Below are positions 46,880 to 59,875 of a stretch of 64,000 nucleotides of DNA, piece after piece. The translations under genes and the position numbers were made by a program. Location of the stretch: contig WPDH01000241.1 of assembly GCA_019137255.1 (NCBI GenBank), positions 2,745 through 66,744 on the forward strand. The letters run 5' to 3'. The notes under the pieces were generated by a model. That model was not told the origin of the DNA, searched no databases, and saw only the letters and a program-made list of their open reading frames with translations. Positions within the stretch are counted from its first letter, which is position 1. Each line of letters starts with the position of its first letter. This stretch comes from Corinectria fuckeliana. Lineage: Eukaryota > Ascomycota > Sordariomycetes > Hypocreales > Nectriaceae.

Positions 46880-47224
46880 CTATTTTCTTGAAGCCGCCTG
46901 TGCCAGAAATTGAGTCAGGATACGTGACACGCAGGAGCCATAATAATGACGTTAGGGCAGAAAACAAACCAAATAACAGTCTTTGAGCTTCATGAACTCC
47001 TTGACACACTTATCCTTGTGAACGCCGTTGTAGTCTGTTACAATACACTTGCCGTAAATCGCAGCCTGGACAGGGTGTCGCTGTTAGCGAGAGGGTGGTC
47101 TTCGAGGAGCGGGCACGTGAGGTGAGGAGAAGTGACGTGGGAAATTTCAGCCACTCACCTCGGGCGAGCACTGAGACACCGCCTTGGCGAATTTCTGGAT
47201 GGGACGGGTACTCGTACGAGTCAT
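46880..47224 (-). CDS. NDUFAF8: Twin CX9C protein, complex I assembly factor NDUFAF8-like
   Basis: Three small exons on the minus strand: 47224-47159, 47065-46970 and 46897-46880, encoding only 59 aa. The peptide has two CX9C motifs: C-SPEAAIYGK-C (spanning the first splice junction) and C-VKEFMKLKD-C, separated by 13 residues. Both splices keep frame; introns are GTGAGT...TCCAG (93 bp) and GTTTGT...CACAG (72 bp). Without the second splice the protein would end VCFLP instead of AASRK. The pattern and the flanking residues match NDUFAF8, a mitochondrial intermembrane-space factor that works with NDUFAF5 on complex I. Another short CHCH protein is possible. Convergent with ILS1 and divergent from SFI1. 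Confidence 0.8.
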
Positions 47225-47777
47225 GGCGGCGCAGGTCGAGGCGGGGAGGACAATTGAGAGGACCGACAGGATAAAAAGATTGTGATCTCATGCCCCAGAC
47301 GCTGGAAGTGCAAATGACGACACAGTGCGTGGGATATCGCACACGGTCTCGTCATCGAAATGGTTGGTGGGGACAAAGACTCCGGCCCCACTCGGGGGAT
47401 ATCTTGCACCAGCCACCCACTTTACGCGCCAACCTTCCCTGCAACTTTGGACGCGATCGCGAAGCTTGGTGTTTTTGTTGCCATGTTTCTAGTCTTGCGC
47501 TTTGTTCTCACATCACCCCTTTGGTTGCAGTTGTTTGTCGCTGTACTTTGCGCATCCCATCCGCTCTCGCAGCTGCACTCTACCGTCGCACATATCCGAA
47601 TCGCTACAATCCACTCTTTTTGCGCGCGTGCATCTCGCCTCTCTCATCTCTGTGGAGGTGTCGCATGCGCCTTGCTCCAACTCCCAAGACAGCCACACGC
47701 TCAAGCGACTGCGCAACTCCCTCTCTCGACTATGGATCAATGACGGAACTGGGCAGCCTGCCGATAGAACGCCGCAG
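47225..47777. promoter_or_regulatory. Divergent promoter region NDUFAF8-like / SFI1
   Basis: About 550 bp. The frame leading into SFI1 stays open upstream of 47778 but shows no conserved sequence, so it is treated as leader. No other gene supported. Confidence 0.4.
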
Positions 47778-50700
47778 ATGTCCCTCGACCAATCGCCTTC
47801 AGATGCGGACCATCTCGTGGCACACATGCAACCGCGGGTCTCTCGACCTCCCTCGCCATCTGACGATGACGACCACTCCAGCAACGCAAGCCGGCCTAAC
47901 TCGAGCCAGGACACTTACTACTCCAACAACGGTCCGTTCCTGAACCTGAACTACTAGTTCTCACGCCTCATGCTAACCGTTGTAGATATTGCCACACTAC
48001 ATGCAATTGTCGCCGCCGCCCAGCAGCTCCTCGATTCCTCCCTAGAGCCAAAACCCGTACCGGTCAAGGCTCTCTTCAAGGCATACGATACTGTCCTCCC
48101 CAACTACGGAATCGATCCCGACACCGATCATCACCTGGCATCATTTGTCTTCAGAATAGGTGGCGAGATAGGCGATGGCAGCCTCATCGATAAGTTCCAG
48201 ACAATCCTGAATCGCATGGGTATAGTGCTCGAATTCGGTGGTGACACTACCGAATCCTCCGAAGCTTCTCCGCCAAGATCGCCGGCTTTCTCTTCATCTA
48301 GTCGGCAAGACTCTGACCATGAGCGACGAGACGACGACGACCTTACGACCGAGGGGGTCGACCTCCCTCCACAGTCTGCTCTCCCAACTACAACCATAAC
48401 TTCACCCCAAGAACCAGTTCTCGAGGAAGCTGTGGTTTCTCACCCGACCTTACTTGAGGATGAAATCTTGCTGAGGGCCCGCCGGGCAGCCTTGTCTTCC
48501 GTTATGGGTCGCTGGCGTTCTCTGGCCTTGAGGCAGAGAGAACAACAGGCCCAACAGGGCCCATCCGATGGGAGAAACACCGAAGGAGAGACCCAGGAAG
48601 CCAGAGACGTGAGCAGGCATCCTGCTCAAGGCGAACTAGGCCGACACAGTCGCGACAAGCCAATGTCTGACATTCAGGAGGAAGAGGAACCTACGCGTCA
48701 ACCGTGGGTCAAGGAACCAAGCGGCGACCATAGCTCTAGCACGCACCATGACTCCTTGCGGTCTTTGCTGGATCGTCCCCATCTACCTGGTATCAGTCCC
48801 GAAGGCCTGCCGATCAATGAGGCGCGACAAAATGAGAGCGCAGAAAGGTCAACGCTGGTCGAGGCGAGAATCCCCCAGGCTAAGCAGGAGTCCCGAAGCG
48901 AACATACCGAAAAGAACCCGATGCAAAGAGTCTTCCAACCTATGCTCCAAACTCAACAGGAAACAGTAGCCTCAAGGGAGGCAACCCAGGCCGACGTTAT
49001 AGGCGACGACGAAGACCAGGAGCTGACACAGCGGCCCGCCACACCCGCTGAACAGCCGAGAGCCAGCCCTTCTCAACACACCCCTGTACAGTCTCAGAAC
49101 GAAGTCAACACAGCCGAGCTAGAAGCGAATCACCAAAGAATTCTAAGACAAGCAAGTCGCGCTCGCGAGCTCTACCTTGCAAGCAAGGTATTCAATCACT
49201 GGGCCGATCGTACTGCTCGCCGACTTGAACGGGATGCGGTTGCAAGACGACACATGATCCGATTTCGTTACTTTCGGACCTGGACGCAAGCCCCTGCTTT
49301 CAGGGAGCCAACAACTGACCACATGAGAACTGCTGTGACGGTTAAAAAATGGCAGCGCATTGCATCGCAAGACGACAAGCTTCGAAGCGTCGCAAAGGAA
49401 ATTGCCGAGGCCTATTGTCGGAAGAAAATTCAGCGAGCTTTGGACCAGTGGTCATATCATCGCCTTCAGCATGTCGGTCGTCAAATCACAATCTCACGTA
49501 GCAGGGCCAAGGCTGTATCGAGCTGGATATCTCATGTTTCTGGAAGTTTGACTCTTGCCGAAGCTACCGATACTCAAATAAAACGTCAGCGCACACTAAG
49601 TATCCTAGCTAAGTGGCAGAGCCATGCTGACGAGGAGATGGAGCGAGCCGCAGTTGCCTGTCGTATTGGAGCTGTGCAAAAGTCTTTCAGCCATTTACGG
49701 GAGTGGTGGGACCAAGCAGAACTTGCACGCCGCGCTGCAGTGTATCGTCAACATCTTTTGGCGAAAAAGGCGAGCCTCGTCTTCGATCAGTGGAACCTAC
49801 AGGCAAGAGCTCAGGCGTTCATATGGCAGCGTGAGTATGTCTCGGCGACCCGCGTGTTTGACAAATGGTGTCAAACTGTCGAGGAGAGGCAAGAACTGCA
49901 ACGCAAAGCAGAAGGCTATTATGGAGATCGAAGCAAATCCAATCTTCTTCGGTGCCTGCACCATTCGCACGAGCGATCATCGCAGCTGTCACATTTGCAA
50001 GGCCGAGCTTGTCTCTATCTCGGGGGAACCCGCATGTTGAGTGTCTTTAATAAGACAATACAGCTACGCAAGGACCGGGACAAGCAGCATGTCAAACGAT
50101 ATTTGATGGCAAGATACACCGAAATGTCATCTGCGAGAAAAAAACGAAATTTCTTTGCTGCCCTCGATAAATGGAGAGCACTCACGGCTCGGGACCAAGC
50201 GCAAACTCGACTTACTTTTGAACTTGTAACGAGAAGCCAGACCCAGCAGCAAATTGGCGCTTTGCGATTGTGGAACGAACACGCGAGCAAGGACCAAAAT
50301 CGCCTACGCGAAGTCCAACTCCAACATAGCCTGGGTCTCTTGCGGGTCTGGAGGAACCACGCAGAGGATCTCGAGCAACGAGACATGGAGGCTTGGCAGC
50401 TATGGGCTGTTGAGAGGCAACGCAACTGTCTGAAGGAATGGTCAATTTCATCATTACAACAGAGTGGACAAGCACACACGGCCTCGGAGGTGCAAAAGAA
50501 ACACAACCGCGAGAGACGCAACAGGTATCTACACCATTGGAGGCAACTTGGTGATAAGCCAAGGCCGCAAGTTGCTGGCTTCGGCTCTCACCGTGCTTCA
50601 ACATACCTCCCCGGAAGCTATCGGGGTAGCTGGATAGCGCTTTCTGGACGGCGCTCCGTGATTAGACGCAATGACAAGAGCCATGGCTTTCCAGCAAGCC

Positions 50701-51398
50701 CTATCAAAACGCCTACTCGGTGGACTGGACAACCTCTAATAATGACTGGCACCGTGCCCGGAAGTTCAATGGCCCCTTTGAGAGAGGCAAATGAGGATGA
50801 TGGTGCATCTTCAGCCGGCGATGAAATGGAGGTGGTCACATCCCCTTCGAAGAGACCCCAGGATCGCAGAACTAATCGGTTCTCGGCCTTACCTTCGACG
50901 ACTCCGAGAGCCCCAGTGCCATCGCACCTCGAGCATGACTTCCGGGGAAGATACAGCGAGCCCGCATTAGTTGAGGGGAGCATGCCAGAATGGTCAGCCG
51001 AGCGTATGCCCACCGGCATACCGCATCGGACAGCGCCAAGTGCCTCACTGCAGACCGAATTTGCCGAGCCCGGAAGCATTCAGCGTTCTGCGTCGCTATT
51101 ACGTTCTGCAGCACCGACGAACCCGGCTGGATACCGACCAATTAGTGAGATATCGTTGGGAACGCAACTAACCTCCCGCTCACTTTCACGGGCTATGGTC
51201 AGCAAGTCCGTTGGCTCAAATGCTTCAGGGCTGCGTTATGGTATCAGTCAATCTCCCAAATCTATCCCTGTGACCAGCTCTGTGCGAGTACAGTCGCCCA
51301 AGTCGTTTTTCGACACAGGCCAGCCGTCGACAGATGCGTCGAGAGCAGACGTGTCTAGAATTGTCCAGCAACTGAACCATCATGCTGTGAATGGATGA
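47778..51398 (+). CDS. SFI1: Spindle-pole/centrin-binding repeat protein Sfi1
   Basis: Exons 47778-47931 and 47986-51398 (54-bp intron with GCTAACC branch) give 1188 aa. Start MSLDQSPSD. The middle (~400-870) is a long helix of Sfi1-type repeats, each with a conserved Trp about every 30-35 residues: FNHWADRTAR, FRTWTQ, KKWQRIASQ, LDQWSYHRL, LAKWQSHA, FDQWNLQ, FDKWCQTV, LDKWRALTA, LRLWNEHA, LRVWRNHA, LKEWS and LHHWRQLG. Each repeat should bind one centrin (Cdc31), forming the half-bridge needed for spindle pole duplication. N- and C-terminal regions are Ser/Thr/Pro-rich and likely phosphorylated. The start is the first Met consistent with a clean splice; the upstream frame is open but unconserved. 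Confidence 0.93.
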
Positions 51399-52223
51399 GA
51401 TATGGAAGCGAGACCAGAGTAACCCCTAAACATGTGATATGAGAGCACGTAGGAGGAGATTTTGGTTCAAGCATTGGATGAAAATGGATTGGGAAGAGTT
51501 GGATGAGATTTCTTATGTTGGAAGACCGGCTCACCATGGATACCCTTAGTGTTGATATAAACTATATGAAGCAGGAGCTGGTGGCGTTTTTGGTAGGATA
51601 AATGAAGCAATTAGTCCTTTGCTAGGGAGAAGCAAAGGCATGTGATACGAACACATATACTCTCTTCTGCCTCTATTTTTGTGAAGACGAGAGGAAATGT
51701 TTTGAGGATGTCCGTCACCTTCAGCTTCTTGATATTGGGATAATCCTGTCCGTAGCTACCTACATACCTACACGGGTGATTGGTGTTTTTAAACATTAAC
51801 CTACTTGCCCTATAGAGCTCTCGAACTATTAAAATATTTTCAAAATAATAAGGGCCGGGTTTACCTATTTTTAATAATTCGGGAGTTAGGTATTGAAATA
51901 CGATTAACACTCGCCCTAGGTAGGCCTAGGTTAGTAATTTGAGATTCTAGTGGGGGCGGTACGTCACGTCACCCGACGTCACGCTACTGGCAATATCTCT
52001 ATAGCTTAGCTTACTTAGCTTAGTAGTTTACCTACCTTAGTTAGTTTAAAAGGCATCTTCTCGGTTGTTGCATGAATCCAAGTCTCTCCGATGACCTCAA
52101 CTAGAACGAGCACCTCTGGACATTACGACTCGAACCTAAGCTGCCTCACCTGCCTGATTAGGCTCTCCGATTGCCCTTCAACCCCCCCTCCCGGAGATGC
52201 GCGTCCCGTGATCTCTCGGTAGC
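51399..52223. other. Intergenic region SFI1 to RAV1
   Basis: About 820 bp. The middle (51780-52050) is AT-rich with TTAGGTA/CTTAGCTTA repeats and some TpA enrichment. A minus-strand frame of ~99 codons (51611-51910) is AT-rich and lacks domain signals, so I do not call it a gene. Confidence 0.5.
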
Positions 52224-55200
52224 ATGAAAGCCGTCCTACCGGGCAAGCCGCAGTCGAGGCTCCAAGGTCTAGCCTCGGGCTACTGGGACGCCCGACACAT
52301 CAACGTAGGTGCCACAACTCCTGGTTAGCCTTCCGATTCGAATTCTAGCTAAAGGCGCATCGTCTCGCAGGCATACATCACCGGCAGCGCTTTCGCAATT
52401 CTTCAAGGTTCCCGCGAAGTCTTGCAGACAATCTACGATGACGACCTGCAACCCCTTGAAGCCATCGCCTTTGATGAAGCCTCGGGCAAGATAGCTACCT
52501 GCACTTCAACTCAAGTTCGAGTATACCGCCCGTTTGGATCCCGAGAAGATGCGTTGAAGGTTGTGCCACTCCCCCAATACCGATTTGCTGGAGTATACAG
52601 CACATGGATGGGCGTGCTAACAGCTTTGTAGTGGGCTCTAGAATCGACCTTCGACATCCCCCACCCGAATCCCGATACAATTTGCACTCTGTCTTGGGGC
52701 AGCTCCGAGGAGCTCCTCGTCGCTACCAGCTCCATCTCTCTGTATGATACCAAAGCCGAGCCGAAATGTTTGTGGCAGAAAGAGCTCCCGAGTCCAGTCA
52801 AATACGCCACACTCTCCTACGACTCAGCATACATAGCCTCTACTGGCCAACACGATCGCCTGGTCAAGGTCTGGCGTCGCTTGGCGTATGGCTCCGATGA
52901 GGTCCGATTTTCTTTGACCTATCTCCGCCACCCGGACGTTGTGACCTCAGTCAGGTGGCGCAAGCCATTCCACATAGAACAGGCCGTCGACAACGTCCTG
53001 TATACGATTTGCCTCGACAAGTGTGTCCGCATATGGACACCGACTGAGAGCCTTGACGGGAAGCACTGGCAGCTTTGGGGTCAGGTTGATATTTGTGCGC
53101 CATCTCGGGACTATCCTTGCGAACAAGACATGCGCTGGGCATTTATTCTCGACGGCCGCGATTTCACAGCATCTGTAGAGAAGGCAGTCGAGGACCGCAT
53201 GTCTGATGATTCCAGTACGGATGATGTCGCACTTGATCACCTGGTTGCCATCGCAAACAAAAATCCAGAGATCTGCATTGCTCTTGATGGCCGAGGAATG
53301 ATGTCGGCTTGGGCCCTGGAGAATGTGTCCAGTAGTACCGCCGGTAACCCAACTTATTTCAATGTTGCTCAAGTCGAATCCAATCATTTCGAGCTCCTCT
53401 GCAAGTTCCTGTCCCCCCAAAACACGCCCCATACCGAGGTACAGACCTACTGCGATGGGAAAAGTGGCAAGGTTCACATCTTGTTGCACTCCTTCGACGG
53501 GAGGATAGGGGTCTTCACAGGTAGCATTGCGGATCTTCTCGACCCGACAACCAACGACAAGCGTCTGTCTCTGCACACGATCTGGTCCGGCCATTCGGGC
53601 TCCATCACCAAAATTGTTCGGAACTTTAGTGGGCGAGCTGTTGTTTCACGGACCCGAGATGGTGAGAGCATTGTATGGAAGCACGTCCTGAACCGACAAG
53701 ATAATCCTGGTCTTGGCCTGACTCGCGCCAGCGTCATTCCGGAAAGAGGACACATCCATCGGATATGCGTTTTGCGGAAGGGTCGGTTCGTCGTCTTTCT
53801 CCGCCATGAGACCGTCTCACTCTGGGATTGTCGCACACATCAAGCTTACTCCCTCGCCCAATGCGATTACCAAGTTTCAGGGAAGCCACTTTGTCTGATC
53901 ATCTTGCCACGTCGGCAAGTGAAAGACTACACAGTCGCGCATATTGCCACGGTGACATCAGATGGACAAGGCGTTGTCTGGGAAGTAAAACTACCACGTT
54001 ACCTAGATGACCCCAAAACCACCGTTGGGGCTGAGGTCCGGGAGTTTTGTCGGTTTGAACTGGACGATGCTGAAGGCTTGGCCTATGTTCTTCCTGTAGA
54101 CCCGGCAGGGTCGTCTCCCGTCGTCTCTGGGTTTTTGGATATATTTGCCCGTGACGTTGCCATCTCGTATACCCAAACTGGCCGGGTCCATTTTTGGACT
54201 GCACGTGTCGACCCCGAGCAGAACAAAGCCGGGTGGCTTTCCACATGTTGCACAGAGACTGGGGTATCTGAGCCTGCCTTGGTGAGCGGGAGCACCTTGA
54301 AAAAGGCTGCGCTGGTAAACTCAACAAGATCGCAACTCACCATCTGGGATGTGGGCAGTTCTCGTCTCGAGTACGAGAACGACTTCAAGACAAGCAATAT
54401 GATCCAAGATCTCGATTGGACATCAACGCCCGATTCGCAGTCTATTTTGGCCGTCGGATTCCAATATCGAGTTATACTGCTTTCGCAGATGCGATTCGAT
54501 TATCTCAACAAGGGCCCTGCTTGGGCTCAGATCCGAGAGATTAGCATTCGCGAGCTTACTCCTCACCCCATTGGAGACTCAACCTGGTTAGGTGATGGCC
54601 ACCTGGTCATTGGGGCGGGCAACCAGATGTTTGTCCAGGACAGGCAGGTTGGTATTTCCGAATCTCACCAGCCAGACCTTCGACTACCGCCTCGAAAGGA
54701 CGGCGCCTGGGACATATTCGAGGCCGCACAGAGGTTCAACGGTCCTCTTCCAGTTTTCCACCCACAGTTTCTAAGCCAATGCATCTTGTCGGGAAAAACC
54801 ATCCTCGTGAGACGGATCCTTGTGGCCCTTCACAAGCTTTTGAAGTACCATATTGAGGGCGAATCCATTGATGATTACTTGGGAATGGATGTGGCAGAGT
54901 TTTACAGCCCTGTGGTAAGTGAACAGGACGTTGTAGTCATACCCGAAATACTGACATTGCCCAATAGCAGTTACACATTCAGGCCGTTGAGAAGGGATCA
55001 GGCTCCTACTTAAACGGCTCGTACGATGGCCATGAAGATGATGATGTTTTCACCGAGCAGACCGCGGTTTCTATCAACGAAAAATTGACCAAGCTAGGAA
55101 TTCCTCAATTATCTGGTCATGAACAGTTCCAGCTGGCGGACATCATCGAATGTGTGTCTCTAGTAGAGAAACACCGCCGGTCTATGGATGAGAACGGTGC

Positions 55201-56581
55201 TCGGTTCATGCTCTTTTTCCGACAGCATGGACTTCGCAAGGGGCGAACTAACGAAATGCATCTGTCGTGGCGTGAGATTAATTGGGCGTATCACTCGAAC
55301 AGCCAAGACATTCTGGTGGACTTTGTGTCTCGACAAAACCACGGAAGTATGCTTTGGGAGCATGCTCGTGAAAGCGGTATTTTCATGTGGCTCTCTGATG
55401 CGGCTGCCTTGGTAAGCACTGCCTTCTACGTGGTTTAAAGGCACGATGGCCTGACTGACTTGCCGCAGAAAACACAGTTCGAGATGATTGCAAGGAACGA
55501 GTACACCAAGAGTGAAGTGAAGAACCCTGTCGAGTGTAGCCTCTACTACCTTGCGCTCCGCAAGAAGGCGGTGCTTCAAGGTCTTTGGCGAATGGCAAAC
55601 TGGAATAAGGAGCAAAAGGCGACTCAAAAGCTATTGGCAAACAACTTTGACGACCCCAAGTGGAAAACGACGGCTCTCAAAAACGCGTATGCGTTGCTTA
55701 GCAAGCGACGATTTGGTATGCCACAACCGGAACTGAGCGTTTGACAGGGAGAAGCTGACGTTAAACAGAATATGCCGCGGCGTTTTTCCTCCTAGCCGAT
55801 CACCTCCACGATGCCGTGGAGGTTTGCCTAAGACAGCTCAAGGATATGCAGCTAGCCATAGCCATAACGCGCGTTTACGAAGGAGACAATGGCCCCGTCT
55901 TGCGGAGGCTACTTCAGGATGAAGTGCTTCCGCTAGCAGCTCGGGAAGGCAATCGTTGGCTTGCGTCGTGGGCATTCTGGATGCTAGTTCGCAAAGACAT
56001 GGCAGTGAGAGCGCTAATTGTATGGCATCCCAGAGAAGTTGTTGCTGATGATGGTGATGAACTGACCCCTCTTCTCATAGATGCCTGTCTATACTCTGCT
56101 GGAGACTCCTCGCTCACCTGACATCAAATCACGGCTGTTCCTTACCGACGATCCGGCTCTGGTTGTTCTTTACTCACACTTGCGACACCAGACGTTGCAA
56201 ACATTACGGGGTGCCTCTAAGGTCACACCCAAGGTCGAGTGGGAGTTTGTCTTGCACAGCGCTAAACTTTACGACCGCATGGGCTGCGATCTGTTGGGTC
56301 TGGACCTGGGTATGTGTCGACGAATTCCCCGATATATCTGAAATGCTTACGTTCCTCCAGTGCGGAATTGGGAGTTCCAGCAGCCAGGTGTAGCGGGCTT
56401 GGGCGGAGAGGTCAACCCACTCAAGTTGCTTCGTCGTCGCACCTCGCTTGTGGTGGCTGACCTGCCTACGCCTTCTCTGCACTTTGAGCCACGCAACAGC
56501 GGGAAAAACGGTTCCGAGGCGCCGCCATCCGGATTTCAGGAGCCAGATGCAAACTCGCTACTAGATAGTTTTGGCTTCTAG
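52224..56581 (+). CDS. RAV1: RAVE complex subunit Rav1, regulator of V-ATPase assembly
   Basis: Eight exons: 52224-52304, 52371-52559, 52632-54914, 54971-55411, 55469-55715, 55769-56019, 56081-56309 and 56361-56581, total 1313 aa. The N-terminus MKAVLPGKPQSRLQG and the WD40-type first half (WALESTFDIPHPNPDTI, LVKVWRRLAYGS, CLDKCVRIW, TIWSGHSGSITKI) are typical of Rav1/DMXL. The second half carries the conserved Rav1p_C region: ADIIECVSLVEKHRRSMDENGARF, WREINWAYHSNSQDILVDF, CSLYYLALRKKAVLQGLWRMA and AYALLSKRRFG. Rav1 with Skp1 and Rav2 reassembles V1 onto Vo. All joins keep frame. The exon 4 start is ambiguous between 54968 and 54971 (CAG repeat of acceptor). Confidence 0.95.
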
Positions 56582-57303
56582 GATGTGGTTGGGGGGGACT
56601 TGGCAAATATTAATGTCGTGGTTGACACGCGGGCGGCAACAGCGAGCCATTGGGGAACTGTAGTCTAATCTCTAGATGATGCAAGCAGGTGTTAGTTCAA
56701 TACACGGAGTCCCGGGTGAGGATTGAGCGAAGGATTGTACAATTCCATGTATTCATAGTGTACGCATCCGTCAGCACGGATCAATCAAAATGGGCAACGC
56801 CTCTAGACTACCTAGTAAGGTACCTAGGTAGGTAACTTACATGTGTTGTTTGCAACTTGCTACTGATCTTAGTACTCATTTCGCATGTCCCCACCAAACC
56901 CCTACGACTGTGATGAGGTGAGTCAATGTTGGCGTCTAATAAGAAGAGAGCCATGTGATGAGAGGGATGCGTTCATATAGTCTAGTGACTACCTACCTGT
57001 AGTACCATACTACCTTACTTACTTAGTACTAGGTTGGGCAGGTACATATTAGCTTCGTCGTGATTAATTAGTACCTACTTACCTTACGTGGGTGCCTTCC
57101 AAGTACCTAGAACTACAAAAGTAGGTAATAGGTACTGCTGGATCAATTAGTCATCGCCGGACTCGGAGGAGGCGGCGGCGGCGGCGGAGGAACAGGGGTT
57201 TTTCTTTCGCGACCCGTAACTACAACTACCTACGCTTCACGTTGGTCTCCCGTCAACTACAGCTGAACAAAAGACATTGGTTGCATCCCATTGCATCGGC
57301 ATC
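56582..57303. other. Intergenic region rich in TAGGTA repeats
   Basis: About 720 bp. Contains dense GGTA/TACC repeats (56803-56842, 56985-57140) and a GGC trinucleotide run (57168-57188). Presumed RAV1 3' flank and transporter promoter. No gene seen. Confidence 0.5.
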
Positions 57304-59787
57304 ATGGCGACAAAATCAATCCCTGGGCGGAGCTTCACCCTTAGGGCCGTCCTCGCTGGACTAGCTGTCGGCACTGTCATCTGCTTTTCCAACATGTACT
57401 TTGGTCTGCAGACGGGCTGGGTGTCTATCATGTCTATGCCCGCCAGCCTTATGGGGTTCGGCATCTTCAAGCTGCTTTCGCCGCATCTCCGGTTCCCGTT
57501 CTCCCCCGTAGAGAACGTCCTGCTGCAGAGTGTTGCTTGCGGCATGGCCATTATGCCTCTTGGCTGCGGGTTTGTTGGCGTTGTCAGTTGACTTCCCCCT
57601 CCCAGCCCCCCTCGTCCCCCTCGTCCCCCTCGTCCCCCTCGACACGCTCTAATCAGTTGTAGATACCAGCCCTCAACTACCTCCTAACCACCGACGAACA
57701 AGGCCCAATTTCATTGAGCACCTGGCAGCTTATCATCTGGTCCCTCGGACTCTGCTACTTTGGCGTTGTATTCGCAGTTCCCTTGTGAGTCTCACCCATC
57801 CACCTCGGCCTTACCAACACGTTTGCTTACCCTTCCGAAGGCGACATCAAGTCATCATAAGGGAACGTCTCAAGTTTCCCAGTGGCTTCAGCACTGCTGT
57901 GTTGATCTCAGTGTTGCATGGGCAGCAGTCCTCCCAGGAGGAGCTCGATGCCGCCGCTAAAGGTGGCTTCGCAAGCCTCGTGCCTCAAGATGCGTTGCTT
58001 CAAGTGACGAGGGATGGCCCGGCTGCGGTTGATGAAGAGCGCCCGGAAGGCCAGCCTGAGAACTCCGGCGATACGGACTGGGCCTCAAACATGCGCCTCC
58101 TGTTGATTTGCTTTGCAGGCTCCGGGCTTTCTACACTTCTGACTTATTTCCTCCCCATCCTACGTAACCTGCCGGTTTTCGGCTCCGCTGCAGCCCAAAC
58201 TTGGCTCTGGGCCTTCAACCCCAGTCTCGCATATGTTGGCCAGGGGATCATCATGGGTCCCGAAACCACACTGCATATGGTCATTGGCGCCGTCGTTGGT
58301 TGGGGTATTCTGAGCCCTTTAGCCAAGTCTCGGGGCTGGGCACCTGGCGATGTTGATGACTGGGAACGTGGCAGTAAAGGGTGGATTATCTGGATTTCTC
58401 TGGCCATCATGCTGGTGGATGCCATCGTCAGTCTCGCATATGTTGCGCTCCGGCCACTCCTGTCCAAGGACTTATCTGGCATCGTGAAGTCGCTGCGACA
58501 GCAAGTTCGGGAGCATGGAATTGCAGGCCTGTGGCGGCAAGGTGCCTATGGCTACTCGCCGCTTGAGGAAAACGAGACATGCCTCTCAGCTGATGAAACG
58601 GGGATAGGAGAGTCTTCATCCGACTCTGTAGAAGAGCAAGATGATGCTCCTCCCGACCAGCGCATCAGCGCCAAATTCGTGTCCCTCGGTCTCCTCGCAT
58701 CAATTGCAATCTGTGTTCTGACCATCCACCTCGTGTTTGGGAACCTTGTCCCCCTCTACGCCACCATCATCGCAGTTCTCATGGCCCTAGTATTGAGTAT
58801 CATGGGCGTGAGGGCGTTAGGAGAGACAGATCTGAACCCAGTGTCAGGCATCAGCAAGCTCGCGCAGCTGTTCTTCGCCCTTATTATCCCACAGTCTCAC
58901 AAGTCCAGCGTCCTCATCAACCTCATTGCTGGGGCTGTCGTACGTTTCGACCCCGCTCTATGCCCATGAACAATGCTGACCGTTGCGCTGCTATCTAGTC
59001 TGAAGCTGTAAACCTTTTCAACTTCCTACACCTCGTTCCGGACTTGGATTGCTAACTCTGCATGCTAGGGCGCGCTGCAAGCAGGTGATCTCATGCAAGA
59101 TCTCAAGACGGGCCACCTATTAGGAGCAGCTCCAAAGGCTCAGTTCTGGGGACAGGTCATTGGTGCCACTGCCGGTGCAGTTCTCAGCGCTTTCATCTAC
59201 CGTGTCTATACCCGGTTGGTTCCTCTTCTAGCAATGTCGTTTCCTAAGAGTTCGAGTAGCTAACACGGGCTGTATTACAGCGTCTACGAGATTCCCGGAG
59301 AGCTCTTCCAGGTCCCGACTGCGTATGTTTGGATATTCACCGCCAGGCTCGTGACTGGCGCAGGATTGCCTTACATGGCGAAAGAGTGGGCTATCGGAAC
59401 GGGTGCGCTCTTTGCGATAACAACCATCATCAGGACTGCAGCTATCGGAAAGAGATGGCGGCCCTTCATACCCGGAGGAATCGCTGTCGCAGTTGGTCAG
59501 TACAGGTTGCTTTCCCATACAATCCTTCATCTTACTAATATGTCGAAAGGCATGTATAACGTCCCATCATTCACATTGGCTCGAACAGCTGGTGGCTTGT
59601 TTGCATGGTATTGGGTCCACGTCCTACGACGAGCGAACACTCCGCTCATTATTCTCGCATCCGTAGGCATAGACCCCAATTCACAACAAGGCAGATGCTA
59701 ATTCTGGACCAGGGCTTTATCCTTGGAGAAGGATTCTTAAGCATCGTGAATCTATTTCTGCAGGGCCTGGGTGTCCCTCATTTCTGA
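57304..59787 (+). CDS. Oligopeptide transporter (OPT) family membrane protein
   Basis: Eight exons: 57304-57582, 57663-57784, 57841-58939, 58999-59007, 59069-59214, 59281-59495, 59550-59662 and 59713-59787, total 685 aa. MATKSIPGRSFTLRAVLAGLAVGTVICFSNMYFGLQTGW opens as in OPT/YSL-type proteins, and there are about 14 hydrophobic segments. Family landmarks include GLQTGW, FPSGFSTAVLI, the YVGQGIIMGP loop and the late GEGF. A hydrophilic loop (~310-345) is acidic. Exon 4 is a 9-nt micro-exon (Ser-Glu-Ala) needed to read AGAV-SEA-GALQAGDLMQD; without it the conserved loop is broken. Transport of oligopeptides or metal-chelate complexes by proton symport is inferred; the substrate is unknown. Confidence 0.9.
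57611..57641 (+). repeat. CTCGTCCCC minisatellite in transporter intron 1
   Basis: Three perfect copies of a 9-bp unit plus a partial one, within the first intron of the OPT gene. Confidence 0.85.
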
Positions 59788-59875
59788 GGCCTCTGAAACC
59801 CCCGGGGGCAGATCCTCTAGCAGAACCAGGCGATTAGTCGTGTCCCGGCCTGCGCTCGCTAGCTGCTGCGTGCTT

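Noticed and set aside
51611..51910. 99-codon minus-strand frame between SFI1 and RAV1
   Set aside because: AT-rich, partly in a TpA-enriched patch, with no domain or splice partner.
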